A stretch of DNA of 64,000 nt, taken from positions 1 through 64,000 of the forward strand of contig JBJOOR010000014.1 in the NCBI GenBank assembly GCA_046051225.1. The letters are read 5' to 3'. Each line of letters opens with the position of its first letter. Position 1 is the stretch's first letter. The position numbers and the translations under genes are program-made. The stretch is from CAIODY01 sp046051225. Its GTDB lineage: Bacteria; Bacteroidota; Bacteroidia; Chitinophagales; CAIODY01. Positions 6,459 to 15,949 of the stretch are shown here, piece after piece. The notes under the pieces are model-generated. The model saw nothing but the letters and a program-made list of their open reading frames with translations, ran no database searches and was not told the DNA's origin.

Positions 6459-9400
6459 ATGAAATTTCCATTTTTATCATCAAAAAAGAAGAGCAACTCA
6501 ATAATAAATTTTGGGTTTGCGTTGTTTATTTTCTTACTTCAGATTAATTATTCAAAAGCACAATGTCCACCAAATATTGGCTTTGAATCCAATAATTTAG
6601 CATCATGGCAAACGTTTATAAGCGATCCAACCAATTGCGGTACAATTGGCTGTTGTCCTATTAATGCTTGTTGGTTGAAAGGAATTAATTTTCAAATACC
6701 AGGAAGGGTGCAAGTTGTAAATAACACATTTACAAATTCGGGAACATGCCCAGCTGGTATTGATTGTTATAGCAATTTGCCAATTGTATGCCCCAATTTA
6801 GGATTTGGTAATATTTCGTTTAAGTTAGGAAACGATACAACGGGTTCTCAATCTGAACGAGTACGAGTAGCAATAAATGTTACAGCAGCCAATTCTGTAT
6901 TAGTGTTTCGATATGCTGCTGTATTGAATAATGGTGGTCATTTACCAGCCGACCAACCTCGATTTTCGGCAGTAGCAAAAGATCAAAATGGTAATCCATT
7001 AGGTTGTGCCAATTTTACTATTCCAACGCCGCCATTAGATAGCTTGAATCTTTATCCTGGCTGGTTTGCAGCGCCTAACGACCCATTAAATACTGTGTGT
7101 TCTAATTGGAATCCTATTGCTATAAATTTATCGGCATTGGTAGGGCAAGTTATTACTTTGGAATTTGCAACTGGTGATTGTAGTTTTGGTGGTCATTTTG
7201 GATATTGCTATGTTGATATTGTTTGTGGTAATAAATTAGAGGCTTTAAATGGATATTGCCCAGGTTCTAGTTTTGCCGATATTTATGGACCACCAGGGTT
7301 TGCTAATTACGTATTTGACACGGTAGGTACAGGAGCACCACCAATTTATGCAGGTCCATCTGATAGTATCAGAATTCTTTCGCCCGATACTTCAGTAATT
7401 TATAGTCTTACTTTATTGCCTTATGGAGCTGCCTCGGGTTGCGATGTTACTATTTTTGATACATTACATGTATTGCCTAAACCAAATGCCTATTTTCATT
7501 TTAAACCATCGGGTTGTGTAGGTGAGGATATTAGTTTTATTGATTCAAGCCAAACTCATGTTAAAGGGTCGTTTATTATTCAATGGCAATGGAATTTTGG
7601 AGATTCGCATTCATCGGCAGCAAATAATGTAAGTTCATTACAACATCCAACTCATGCATATTCTAAGCCTGGTACATACTTGATTAGTTTAATAGTTCAT
7701 TCAGATTTATCCTGCGTTTCTGATACTATCACTCACACTATTACTATTAATCCTGCACCGCCATTAAATCCAAATGCAGGGCAAGATGCAACTGTTTGTA
7801 AATATACCACCACTACTTTAAATGGTTCGGCAAATCCAGCCTATGGTCCTTACACATATAGTTGGACACCATCAGCAGGCTTATCAAACCCTTCTATTAC
7901 AAATCCTTCGGTAACAGCTCAAACTCAAACAGATTATATTTTTACAGTTCAAACTACTAATTTGTGTAAGCTTAGCGATACCGTTACAGTTTTCATTGGC
8001 GGTGTAACACCTTTTATTAGTATTATTGGAAAAGATACAGTTTGCCCTGGTGCTTCGCAACAACTTGATATTAAACTGCACCCACCATTTTGTGGCACCA
8101 CCACATCTAATTGTAATGCGTCATTAGCATTAGTTGATATTACATCTCCTATGCAAGGCTCATCATCATCGTATAATTCTCCTTTTTATGGATGGAGTTC
8201 AGATATGCGTATGCAATTATTGTACACTAAACAGTATCTTAATTCAGTGGGTATTTATGGTGGATTAATAAATTCTATTGCATTAAATATTTTGAATAAA
8301 ACTAGTACAACGCCATTTATAAACTATACTATTAAAATGGGTTGCACTAATCTATCTTCATTAACAGCTAGTTATGTAACCAATGGAATGTATATTGTAT
8401 ATCAAAACACTTCATATACTACATCAACTGGTTGGAATACATTTTTATTGAATGATAGATTTATGTATGATGGTGTTAGTAATTTAGTAGTTGAAATTTG
8501 TTTTGATATGCCTGGTAATGGCTCGGCAGGTGGAGTTGATAATGTACAAAATAGCATTATGCCATATACTGCCATGTTGTATGAAACTGGCTTTGGCGCT
8601 TCTGCACATGGCTGTACACTAAATGGAGGTTTTCCAAGTGCATTGTTCGAATTACCTGATTTAAGAGTAGGAGTTTGTACAGATGCATTATTGAATCCAC
8701 AATATTCATGGAGTCCATCAACTTTCTTATCATCTACTACCATTCCTAATCCAACCATAACATCGCCAAACACAGATGTAACCTATACATTAAATATTAC
8801 TGATGGTGCATGTACAGGAAATGAAAATTTTAGTATTGTAATAGATCATTCAAATTATGTAGTAGCAGCACCCGATACGACAGTATGCGGTGGAAATTTA
8901 GTTAATTTAATAGCTACAGGATATGGACCAAAACCATTAACCAGTATTAATTGTGGCGCAAATAATACGCCTTGTAATGGTGGTAAAACTAATACGGTTG
9001 GTTTAGCTAGTTATAGCACAACTTATCCATCGCCTTTTGATGGATTTCCTACAGATGCAAGAATGCAATTTTTATACAATCAAGCAGATATGAATGCAGC
9101 TGGAATATTAGGAGGAGCAACCCTTACTTCAATTGCATTTAATGTAATTACAAAAAATTCTACTATTCCGTTTTCAAACTTTACCATAAAAATGGGATGT
9201 ACAAACTTGCAATCTATTTCAGGTTTTGTAAACTCTTCTAATTTATCTACTGTATATACTAATAATGCTTATTCAAGTATTGCAGGTATTAATAGATTTC
9301 AATTAAATACTAATTTTGATTGGGATGGTGTTTCAAGTTTACTAGTAGAAGTTTGTTTTGATAACACAATAACCGATCAAGCAGATGACGTAATGGTTAC

Positions 9401-10223
9401 ATCCACTACCAATTCAATGTCGGTGGTTGATGAAGAATATGCCAATGCATTTTCGGGCTGTGTATTAACTAATTCCCCAAATTCTACATTCTCACGACCT
9501 GATGCAACATTTGATTATTGCGATGCACCTGCTCCTAATTACCATTTTACATGGACGCCAAATACTGGAGTATTTAATCCTAATAAGGATACAACAATGG
9601 CGCAAGCTATTAACACTACTACTTATACTATAAGCATGACAGGTTTAAATGGTTGTATTGTATCCGACCAAATGATTGTAAATATTTCAAAACCATTTCA
9701 AATTCAATTAGCCGATTCTGTTCAACCTTGCTTACACACTTCATTTCAATTGCATTTTATTAGTGATATAGCTGTTAAAAATATTACTTGGTCATCAAAA
9801 AATAATGTTGGCATTTTTTCTTGTACAACATGCACAGATCCTGTATTTACAGCCGATTCTAGTTGCTGGGTATATTTAAATACAGCCAATGACGTAGGTT
9901 GTGGTAAATTTGATTCTATCTGGATTAGTTATTCTGAATGTCCTGAAGTTATTGTTCCATCAGCCTTTCATCCTAATTCAGCAGATACAAAAAATAATTA
10001 TTTCTTTTTGTTGAACAGAAAATTTGCTAAGCTTTCTGTGTTCGAAATATATAATCGTTGGGGGCAATTAATTTATACAACTACCGATTTAAATGCATTA
10101 GGTTGGGATGGAACTTACAACGGGCAACCACAAGAAACAGGAGTATTTTTGTATAATATTACAGTAATAGATAGTAAAGGAAAAATAAAAACAAAAAAAG
10201 GCAATGTTACTTTGCTTAGATAA
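6459..10223 (+). CDS. Giant T9SS type B surface protein with PKD, Ig-like and nested six-Cys modules (protein A)
   Basis: A 1254-aa secreted protein. Signal peptide about residues 1-34. An N-terminal domain (about 35-265) starts with CPPNIGFESNNLASW and ends near GGHFGYCYVDIVCG; it is shared with the next two giant proteins. A PKD domain lies near 346-430 (WNFGDSHSS, HAYSKPGTYLISL). Ig-like domains follow, two of which carry an inserted module of 190-196 residues at 545-740 (bases 8091-8678) and 832-1021 (8952-9521), each with six cysteines at matching places (CX6C, KMGC, VE[IV]CF, a GC dipeptide, closing Cys). The last 95 residues (VPSAFHPN..., IYNRWGQLIY, GWDGTYNGQ, GNVTLLR) form the gliding-motility-associated type B sorting domain, so export by the type IX system and surface release or attachment is expected. 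Binding partner unknown. Confidence 0.9.
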   Translation: MKFPFLSSKKKSNSIINFGFALFIFLLQINYSKAQCPPNIGFESNNLASWQTFISDPTNCGTIGCCPINACWLKGINFQIPGRVQVVNNTFTNSGTCPAGIDCYSNLPIVCPNLGFGNISFKLGNDTTGSQSERVRVAINVTAANSVLVFRYAAVLNNGGHLPADQPRFSAVAKDQNGNPLGCANFTIPTPPLDSLNLYPGWFAAPNDPLNTVCSNWNPIAINLSALVGQVITLEFATGDCSFGGHFGYCYVDIVCGNKLEALNGYCPGSSFADIYGPPGFANYVFDTVGTGAPPIYAGPSDSIRILSPDTSVIYSLTLLPYGAASGCDVTIFDTLHVLPKPNAYFHFKPSGCVGEDISFIDSSQTHVKGSFIIQWQWNFGDSHSSAANNVSSLQHPTHAYSKPGTYLISLIVHSDLSCVSDTITHTITINPAPPLNPNAGQDATVCKYTTTTLNGSANPAYGPYTYSWTPSAGLSNPSITNPSVTAQTQTDYIFTVQTTNLCKLSDTVTVFIGGVTPFISIIGKDTVCPGASQQLDIKLHPPFCGTTTSNCNASLALVDITSPMQGSSSSYNSPFYGWSSDMRMQLLYTKQYLNSVGIYGGLINSIALNILNKTSTTPFINYTIKMGCTNLSSLTASYVTNGMYIVYQNTSYTTSTGWNTFLLNDRFMYDGVSNLVVEICFDMPGNGSAGGVDNVQNSIMPYTAMLYETGFGASAHGCTLNGGFPSALFELPDLRVGVCTDALLNPQYSWSPSTFLSSTTIPNPTITSPNTDVTYTLNITDGACTGNENFSIVIDHSNYVVAAPDTTVCGGNLVNLIATGYGPKPLTSINCGANNTPCNGGKTNTVGLASYSTTYPSPFDGFPTDARMQFLYNQADMNAAGILGGATLTSIAFNVITKNSTIPFSNFTIKMGCTNLQSISGFVNSSNLSTVYTNNAYSSIAGINRFQLNTNFDWDGVSSLLVEVCFDNTITDQADDVMVTSTTNSMSVVDEEYANAFSGCVLTNSPNSTFSRPDATFDYCDAPAPNYHFTWTPNTGVFNPNKDTTMAQAINTTTYTISMTGLNGCIVSDQMIVNISKPFQIQLADSVQPCLHTSFQLHFISDIAVKNITWSSKNNVGIFSCTTCTDPVFTADSSCWVYLNTANDVGCGKFDSIWISYSECPEVIVPSAFHPNSADTKNNYFFLLNRKFAKLSVFEIYNRWGQLIYTTTDLNALGWDGTYNGQPQETGVFLYNITVIDSKGKIKTKKGNVTLLR

Positions 10224-10332
10224 AAATGAGTGAGTAGAATGGGCTAATAATGTAATTGCAAATAGAAAAAAAAATATCAAATTTTGTATCATCAAATAAA
10301 AGGAAATTAAACAAACTAAAATAAATTATATC

Positions 10333-10692
10333 ATGAAAAAAGTTTTCTTATTCTTGTTCAGCTTGTGTTTAGCTTTCACAGCTTTTTCTCAACAAAAAAA
10401 TGCAGTTCAAAAATTGCAAGTAATTGACAAATCAGTTAATCCTGTAAGACAATGGAGAGTATATGCTTTTGAAGCAATTGGAACAGATAAAATGGATTTA
10501 AAAGCATTGGGCAACGATTTAAAAGCAGTTAAAGGCTTTAAAGAATTGCAAGAATCATCTGTAAATACTCAACACACTCGATTTGTAATTTATGTGGCAA
10601 TGGATATGATTTTAGCTAAATCGCCAGATGTATTACAAGTATTTAGAAAGCATAATTTAGAAATTACAAATATTCCAACTGAAGTAAAATAG
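10333..10692 (+). CDS. Small secreted protein, paralogue of the next gene (ferredoxin-like fold suspected)
   Basis: A 119-aa protein with a clear signal peptide (MKKVFLFLFSLCLAFTAFSQ) and no cysteines in the mature part. Mature region pattern: strand (WRVYAFEAIG), helix (MDLKALGNDLKAVKGF), strand with RFVIYVAMD, helix (SPDVLQVFRKHN), strand (LEITNI). That order resembles a heavy-metal-associated (ferredoxin-like) fold, but the metal-binding CxxC is absent. It is paralogous to the gene at 10783-11136: both have a K-GFK turn and the C-terminal HNxEITN. It lies between giant proteins A and B on the same strand, so a role in assembly, folding or anchoring of those proteins is a reasonable guess only. 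No family name recognised. Confidence 0.85.
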   Translation: MKKVFLFLFSLCLAFTAFSQQKNAVQKLQVIDKSVNPVRQWRVYAFEAIGTDKMDLKALGNDLKAVKGFKELQESSVNTQHTRFVIYVAMDMILAKSPDVLQVFRKHNLEITNIPTEVK

Positions 10693-10782
10693 TTGTAAGA
10701 GTATTTTTTAAAAAAAAGGATTTCAAATTTCAACATCAATAAAAATATCAATTCATCTCGATTTAATAATAATATATTTAAA

Positions 10783-11136
10783 ATGAAAAAATACTTAATA
10801 ATAGCAATGATGTTAATTTTTTCGGCATCAACATTTGCTCAAGTAAATAAACCCATCAAAGTAAATATAGTTGAAAAATCTGCCATAGATTATCGTAATG
10901 TTTTGATTTATAAAATTGAAACTGGTGATAAATCGAAAATGAATATGACCAAATTAGTAAAAGATTTATTTGCCACTAAAGGCTTTAAAGATATTAATAT
11001 GCCTGCTGATGATTGTTCTTTTTTTACCATATATATTAATGGCGATTTTCCATTAAATAAAAGTACTGAAATCTTAAATACTTTTAAGATACACAATATT
11101 GAAATAACTAATTTAAAAGCCGAAGGCGGACGCTAA
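10783..11136 (+). CDS. Small secreted protein, paralogue of the preceding gene
   Basis: A 117-aa protein with a signal peptide (MKKYLIIAMMLIFSASTFAQ). The mature part follows the same strand-helix-strand-helix-strand layout as the preceding paralogue: VLIYKIETGDKSKMN, TKLVKDLFATKGFKDI, FFTIYINGDF, STEILNTFKIHN, IEITNL. A single cysteine (DDCSFF) is present, with no CxxC metal site. The two paralogues have diverged well beyond half of their positions, so the duplication is old. The next gene, giant protein B, starts only 24 bases downstream, so cotranscription is likely. Function not recognised. Confidence 0.85.
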   Translation: MKKYLIIAMMLIFSASTFAQVNKPIKVNIVEKSAIDYRNVLIYKIETGDKSKMNMTKLVKDLFATKGFKDINMPADDCSFFTIYINGDFPLNKSTEILNTFKIHNIEITNLKAEGGR

Positions 11137-11160
11137 CCTTAAAACTAAAAAACTAAAAAA

Positions 11161-14100
11161 ATGAGAAAATTATTCCTTTTATTTTTTCTTTTGTCTTCTA
11201 CCAGTTCATTGTTTGCTCAATGCCCACAAAATATTGGCTTTGAGTTAAACAATCTTTCAGGTTGGCGCTCGTATATTGATACAATCAATTGTAATTCAGC
11301 AGCATTAAGCTGTTTTGGAGCTTCGCCATCATGTTATGGCAACCCAGGTTTAGCTAGTTTAGCTTTGCAAGTTTGTAATTCATTAGGACCTAATAAGCAA
11401 ATTAATAATACAAACTCGTCTCGTCATAACACAATTAAGGTTGTTAATTCGGCTGGTACGTCTAATAATCCTGGCCCTAACGATCCATTTAGTGGTTTGC
11501 CAATGGTATGCCCTGCTTCGGGCAATAATTATTCGTTGCAATTGGGCAATGCTGAAAGAGGTGCTCATGCCGAAAGAGTTATCAGCCAGTTTTTAGTTAC
11601 AGGTGTAAATTCATCATTGATTTATAGATATGCTGCGGTGATGGAGGATATTAGTTTAACCTCTCACCACACTAGGGTTGATAGGCCGAGATTAGCTTTT
11701 GCAGTTTATGATATAGGAACGCCACTTGTTACCAATCCAACTCCTATTAAAATTGAATGTGCTTCATTTATTCAATGGTTGCCTACATTAGATAGTGTTT
11801 ATTTATATCCAGGTTGGTTTGCTGGTTCATCAAATACAGTATGTTCAAATTGGATTCCTGTAGCTGTAAACTTATCGTCGTATGTAGGTCATATTATTCA
11901 AATGGTATTTACCACTGCCGATTGCGCTCAAACAGGGCATTTTGGGTATGCTTATATCGATATTCCTAATGGCTGCAAACCATTTACAATTAGTACAGGA
12001 TTTTGCCCAGGACAGGATACTGCATTTTTACATGCTCCTTCTGGTTTTAGTCATTATGATTGGTATAATTATAGCGCTTCTCCTCCCATCTGGTTAGGAA
12101 CAGGAAAAGATTTACAAACCCCAACTAGTCAGTTTATTGGGTATCCATCTCCTGTTGCTGTAGGGGTTGTTGTAACTCCTCCAGCAGGTATAGGCTGCAA
12201 CGATACTTTAATTGATAGTTTACGTGTATTGCCACCACCAACTGCTGGATTTACATGGAATCAAAATATTTGTGCTGGTAGCCCCGTTCAATTTTTAGAT
12301 ACATCAAATACGCATGTGGCAGGGTCAAGCATAATTCATTGGGAATGGGATTATAATGGTGATGGTATAACTGATGATACTGTTCCAAATCCGTTTCATA
12401 CATTTGCCAATACGGGCACTTATACTATTCGGTTAATTGTTAAGTCAGATTTATCTTGTATTTCCGATACTGCATTTGGTCAGATTGTAAATGTAACATT
12501 ACCAGCCATTCATCCTAATGCTGGAAATGATACCTCTATTTGCCAGGGTGCTACTGTTCAATTAAACGGAAGTACTTATCCAAATTATTCATATAATTGG
12601 TATACATTAAATGGTGTTTCGGCTCCTGCAAATGGTTTATCAAATGATACCATTAGCAATCCTATTGCATCACCATTAGTATCTACAACTTATTATTACA
12701 AAATTACAGATACTATTAACGAATGCTTTTTTATTGATAGCATCAGAATTACTATTAATGGTGTTTCGCCAAATGTAATGATTCAAGCTAGTAAAGACAC
12801 CATTTGTCCTTTATCCTCGGCTAATTTAGATGTTGTGAATAATATGGTTGCTTGTGGTCCAACTTTAGTTTATTGTAATGGTACTCCTGCTTCTCATGCT
12901 GTAAGTAGTGGTAGTGCTAATATTAATACTTATCCAACCATATTTTCTGCAAGTATTCCTGATGGTAAAGTTCAAATGTTAATATTGGCTTCCGAATTAA
13001 CTGCTGCTTCTATTAATCCTGGCGAAATTGAAGGCATTACATTTAATGTAACAGCTAAAAATAGTACTACACCATTTAGATTATTTACTGTTAAAATGGG
13101 ATGTACAACTTTAAATGCATATCCAACAAATTCAAGTTTTCAAACTACCTCTGTGGTAGCATCGTATAACACATATACATCGGTTATTGGGGCTAATTAT
13201 ATTCCGTTGCAAAATAAATTTATGTGGGATGGTACAAGCAATTTAGTAGTTGAAATTTGTTATAGCAATGTAGTTACTAGTTCTAATGATTTAATGGCTC
13301 AAACTACTACATCATTTAACTCTGTTATATATGGATTTTCATTTGGTGGCAATCCATCAGGTTGTGCCATTACTTCGGGCTCTATGTCGGCAAATCGTCC
13401 TAATATTGCGTTTACCACATGTACAAGTTCATTTGCTGGAGCTACTTATGCCTGGTCGCCAGCAGCAGCTATTACAGGTAGTACAACAATTAAAAATCCG
13501 GTAGCTCATCCATTGGCTACTACCACTTATTCATGTTTGATAAATGATGGTAATGGTTGTACATCTACAGTTACTAAAACTATTGTAGTTGATAATACCA
13601 CAAGTATTAATTTGGGTAATGATACTACTATTTGTAATGGTCAAATTTATGTTCCTCAACCTATCACAGGTGGTGTAGCGCCGTATTCTTATACATGGAC
13701 ATCAACGCCAATAGGAACAAATTCTAATTTGGCAACGCCTTCCTTATCGCCAAGTGTTACTACCACTTATACCCTTAATTTTCATGGTTATCATAACTGT
13801 GCAGTATCAGATAATGTAGTAGTTCATGTTAATCCTATTCCTACTTCATCATTCACAGTTAATCCAAATCCTGTTTGTTCGGCCGACACTGCTATTGTTA
13901 CCTATATAGGTAATGCACCAGCAAGTGCTAATTATCTATGGAATTTTGGTGCAGGTAGTACTATTATTGCTGGAACTGGCAAAGGACCTTATAAAATAAA
14001 ATGGTCATCTACTGGTACAAAATCGGTTACATTAATGGTTACTAATAATGGTTGCAGTTCAACAACTACAACATTGCAAGTTTTAGTAAACTTAAGCCCT

Positions 14101-15912
14101 ACGCCTACATTTACAGTTAATCCTACAATTATTTGTACAGGTGCTGCTAATGTAGCCACTATAACTTACAATGGTAATGCACCATCTACATCAATTTATA
14201 ATTGGAATTTTGATGGTGGTACAGTAGTTTCAGGTTCGGGGCAAGGTGCTTATAATGTATATTGGACAAATAGCGGAACGGCTAATGTGAAACTTACCAT
14301 AACCGAAGCCGGTTGTACAGCCAGCCAAATAGTACCAACAGTAGTAAATTTAACACCTACATCTAATTTTTCTGTATCGCCAATTGCCGCATGTTCAGGA
14401 CAAAATTTAACCATAAATTATACAGGCAATATGCCATGTCCTAATGGATTATCAACTCCATTTAGTTGGAATTTTGGTACACCAACAGTTAGCCCAGGCG
14501 GTACTTCATGCGGCCCTCATACATTATCGTATAGTGGTGGTGGAACTTATAATATTACTTTGAATATTAGCAACAATGGCTGTGTTTCAACAACAACAAC
14601 TATTCCTGTAACTATTACCCAAACACCTACTTCTGCATTCTCTGTTGTACCTAATAGTGTGTGCTCGGGCAATATTACTAATGTTACCTATGCTGGTAAT
14701 GCAGGCGCTACGGCTGGTTATAGTTGGAATGTTACGGGTGTAACTAATCCTGTTCATATTTCGGGCAATGGTCCTTTTAATGTTTCTTGGACTGATAATG
14801 GCAATGCAGTAGTAAATGAAAATATAACGCTTACTGTTTCCGAAAATGGTTGCACATCTAGTACCACCACCATTCCTGTAGCTGTTACACCTAATCCTAC
14901 TGCCGATTTTATGGTTACATCACCTGTATGTGCTGGCGCCGATGCAACAGTTACTTATATTGGCGTTAACAATACTTCATCGGCTAGTTATTTCTGGAAT
15001 TGGGGTAGTGGAAATCAAACAAGCGGCAGCGGCAAAGGACCTTATACTATCGTTTGGCCTACATCAGGTATGCAATATCCTTCATTAACTGTTTCGCAAA
15101 ATGGTTGTGCTTCAAGTTTGTTTACTGTTCCAGTTGATGTATTGGCTAATCCAATAGTTCAGGCACACCCCGATACATCTATCTGTCCGCATACTATGGT
15201 ATCGTTGTGGGCTGAAGGAGCAAATAGCTATGTATGGACATACGATAATTCAACAATGCCAGGTTTAAATGTTATACCTGCTGCATCGCCAACTACTTAT
15301 ACTGTAATTGGTACCGATAATAGTGGTTGTAAAGGAACAGGAACGGTAACAGTATTATGGAGAGCTTTACCAGCTGTAAATGCAGGTAATGATACAACTA
15401 TTAACAGAGGTAACACAGTTCATATTGGTAGCAAAACTAATATACCTAATTATACTTATTGGTGGAATTCAAATCCATCTACCTTTATCAATCAAGATAC
15501 CACAGGGCAACATTTGTATTATACTACCGCATCGCCAATTAATACTACCATGTTTATTCTTTTAGTGGAAGATAAACATAGCTGTAAAAATGCTGATACT
15601 GTAAATGTAGTGGTAAAAGGATGTACACAATTAGAAGTACCAAATGCATTTATACCAGAGGGAGCAAATAATACAGTAAATAAAACATTCCGTGCAGCAA
15701 ATACCAAAGCATTATTGTCTTTAACACGTTTTGAGGTGTATAACAGATGGGGTGTAAAAATATTCAGTTCAACAGATAAAGACGGACTAGGTTGGGATGG
15801 AAAATACAACGGCGTTGACCAAGAAATGGGAAGCTATACCTACTATATTGAAGGTATATGCGAAGATGGAATACCTGTTCATAAAGAAGGCAATGTAACA
15901 TTAGTAAGATAA
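11161..15912 (+). CDS. Giant T9SS type B surface protein with nested six-Cys module and five PKD-like repeats (protein B)
   Basis: A 1583-aa secreted protein. Signal peptide about residues 1-20 (ends SSLFAQ). The N-terminal domain (CPQNIGFELNNLSGW to about GHFGYAYIDI) matches those of proteins A and C. A PKD-like domain lies near residue 395 (WEWDYNGDGITDD), followed by an Ig-like domain carrying the nested module at residues 565-754 (bases 12853-13422) with six conserved cysteines. Residues about 893-1328 contain five tandem repeats of roughly 85-90 aa, each with the form PTxxFxVxP, CSG, VTYxGN, YxWNF, GxGPYxVxW, NGCxSxTTT. The C-terminal 95 residues (VPNAFIPEGANN, VYNRWGVKIF, GWDGKYNG, GNVTLVR) are a type B sorting domain. 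It follows the two small secreted proteins and precedes protein C by 37 bases. Confidence 0.9.
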   Translation: MRKLFLLFFLLSSTSSLFAQCPQNIGFELNNLSGWRSYIDTINCNSAALSCFGASPSCYGNPGLASLALQVCNSLGPNKQINNTNSSRHNTIKVVNSAGTSNNPGPNDPFSGLPMVCPASGNNYSLQLGNAERGAHAERVISQFLVTGVNSSLIYRYAAVMEDISLTSHHTRVDRPRLAFAVYDIGTPLVTNPTPIKIECASFIQWLPTLDSVYLYPGWFAGSSNTVCSNWIPVAVNLSSYVGHIIQMVFTTADCAQTGHFGYAYIDIPNGCKPFTISTGFCPGQDTAFLHAPSGFSHYDWYNYSASPPIWLGTGKDLQTPTSQFIGYPSPVAVGVVVTPPAGIGCNDTLIDSLRVLPPPTAGFTWNQNICAGSPVQFLDTSNTHVAGSSIIHWEWDYNGDGITDDTVPNPFHTFANTGTYTIRLIVKSDLSCISDTAFGQIVNVTLPAIHPNAGNDTSICQGATVQLNGSTYPNYSYNWYTLNGVSAPANGLSNDTISNPIASPLVSTTYYYKITDTINECFFIDSIRITINGVSPNVMIQASKDTICPLSSANLDVVNNMVACGPTLVYCNGTPASHAVSSGSANINTYPTIFSASIPDGKVQMLILASELTAASINPGEIEGITFNVTAKNSTTPFRLFTVKMGCTTLNAYPTNSSFQTTSVVASYNTYTSVIGANYIPLQNKFMWDGTSNLVVEICYSNVVTSSNDLMAQTTTSFNSVIYGFSFGGNPSGCAITSGSMSANRPNIAFTTCTSSFAGATYAWSPAAAITGSTTIKNPVAHPLATTTYSCLINDGNGCTSTVTKTIVVDNTTSINLGNDTTICNGQIYVPQPITGGVAPYSYTWTSTPIGTNSNLATPSLSPSVTTTYTLNFHGYHNCAVSDNVVVHVNPIPTSSFTVNPNPVCSADTAIVTYIGNAPASANYLWNFGAGSTIIAGTGKGPYKIKWSSTGTKSVTLMVTNNGCSSTTTTLQVLVNLSPTPTFTVNPTIICTGAANVATITYNGNAPSTSIYNWNFDGGTVVSGSGQGAYNVYWTNSGTANVKLTITEAGCTASQIVPTVVNLTPTSNFSVSPIAACSGQNLTINYTGNMPCPNGLSTPFSWNFGTPTVSPGGTSCGPHTLSYSGGGTYNITLNISNNGCVSTTTTIPVTITQTPTSAFSVVPNSVCSGNITNVTYAGNAGATAGYSWNVTGVTNPVHISGNGPFNVSWTDNGNAVVNENITLTVSENGCTSSTTTIPVAVTPNPTADFMVTSPVCAGADATVTYIGVNNTSSASYFWNWGSGNQTSGSGKGPYTIVWPTSGMQYPSLTVSQNGCASSLFTVPVDVLANPIVQAHPDTSICPHTMVSLWAEGANSYVWTYDNSTMPGLNVIPAASPTTYTVIGTDNSGCKGTGTVTVLWRALPAVNAGNDTTINRGNTVHIGSKTNIPNYTYWWNSNPSTFINQDTTGQHLYYTTASPINTTMFILLVEDKHSCKNADTVNVVVKGCTQLEVPNAFIPEGANNTVNKTFRAANTKALLSLTRFEVYNRWGVKIFSSTDKDGLGWDGKYNGVDQEMGSYTYYIEGICEDGIPVHKEGNVTLVR

Positions 15913-15949
15913 AACCTAAAAATTTAAAACCATATAAAATTAATTAGTT

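Noticed and set aside
8402..8773. Minus-strand frame of 123 codons inside giant protein A
   Set aside because: It lies fully antisense to a strongly supported gene; its Gly/Pro/Thr composition mirrors the sense repeats.
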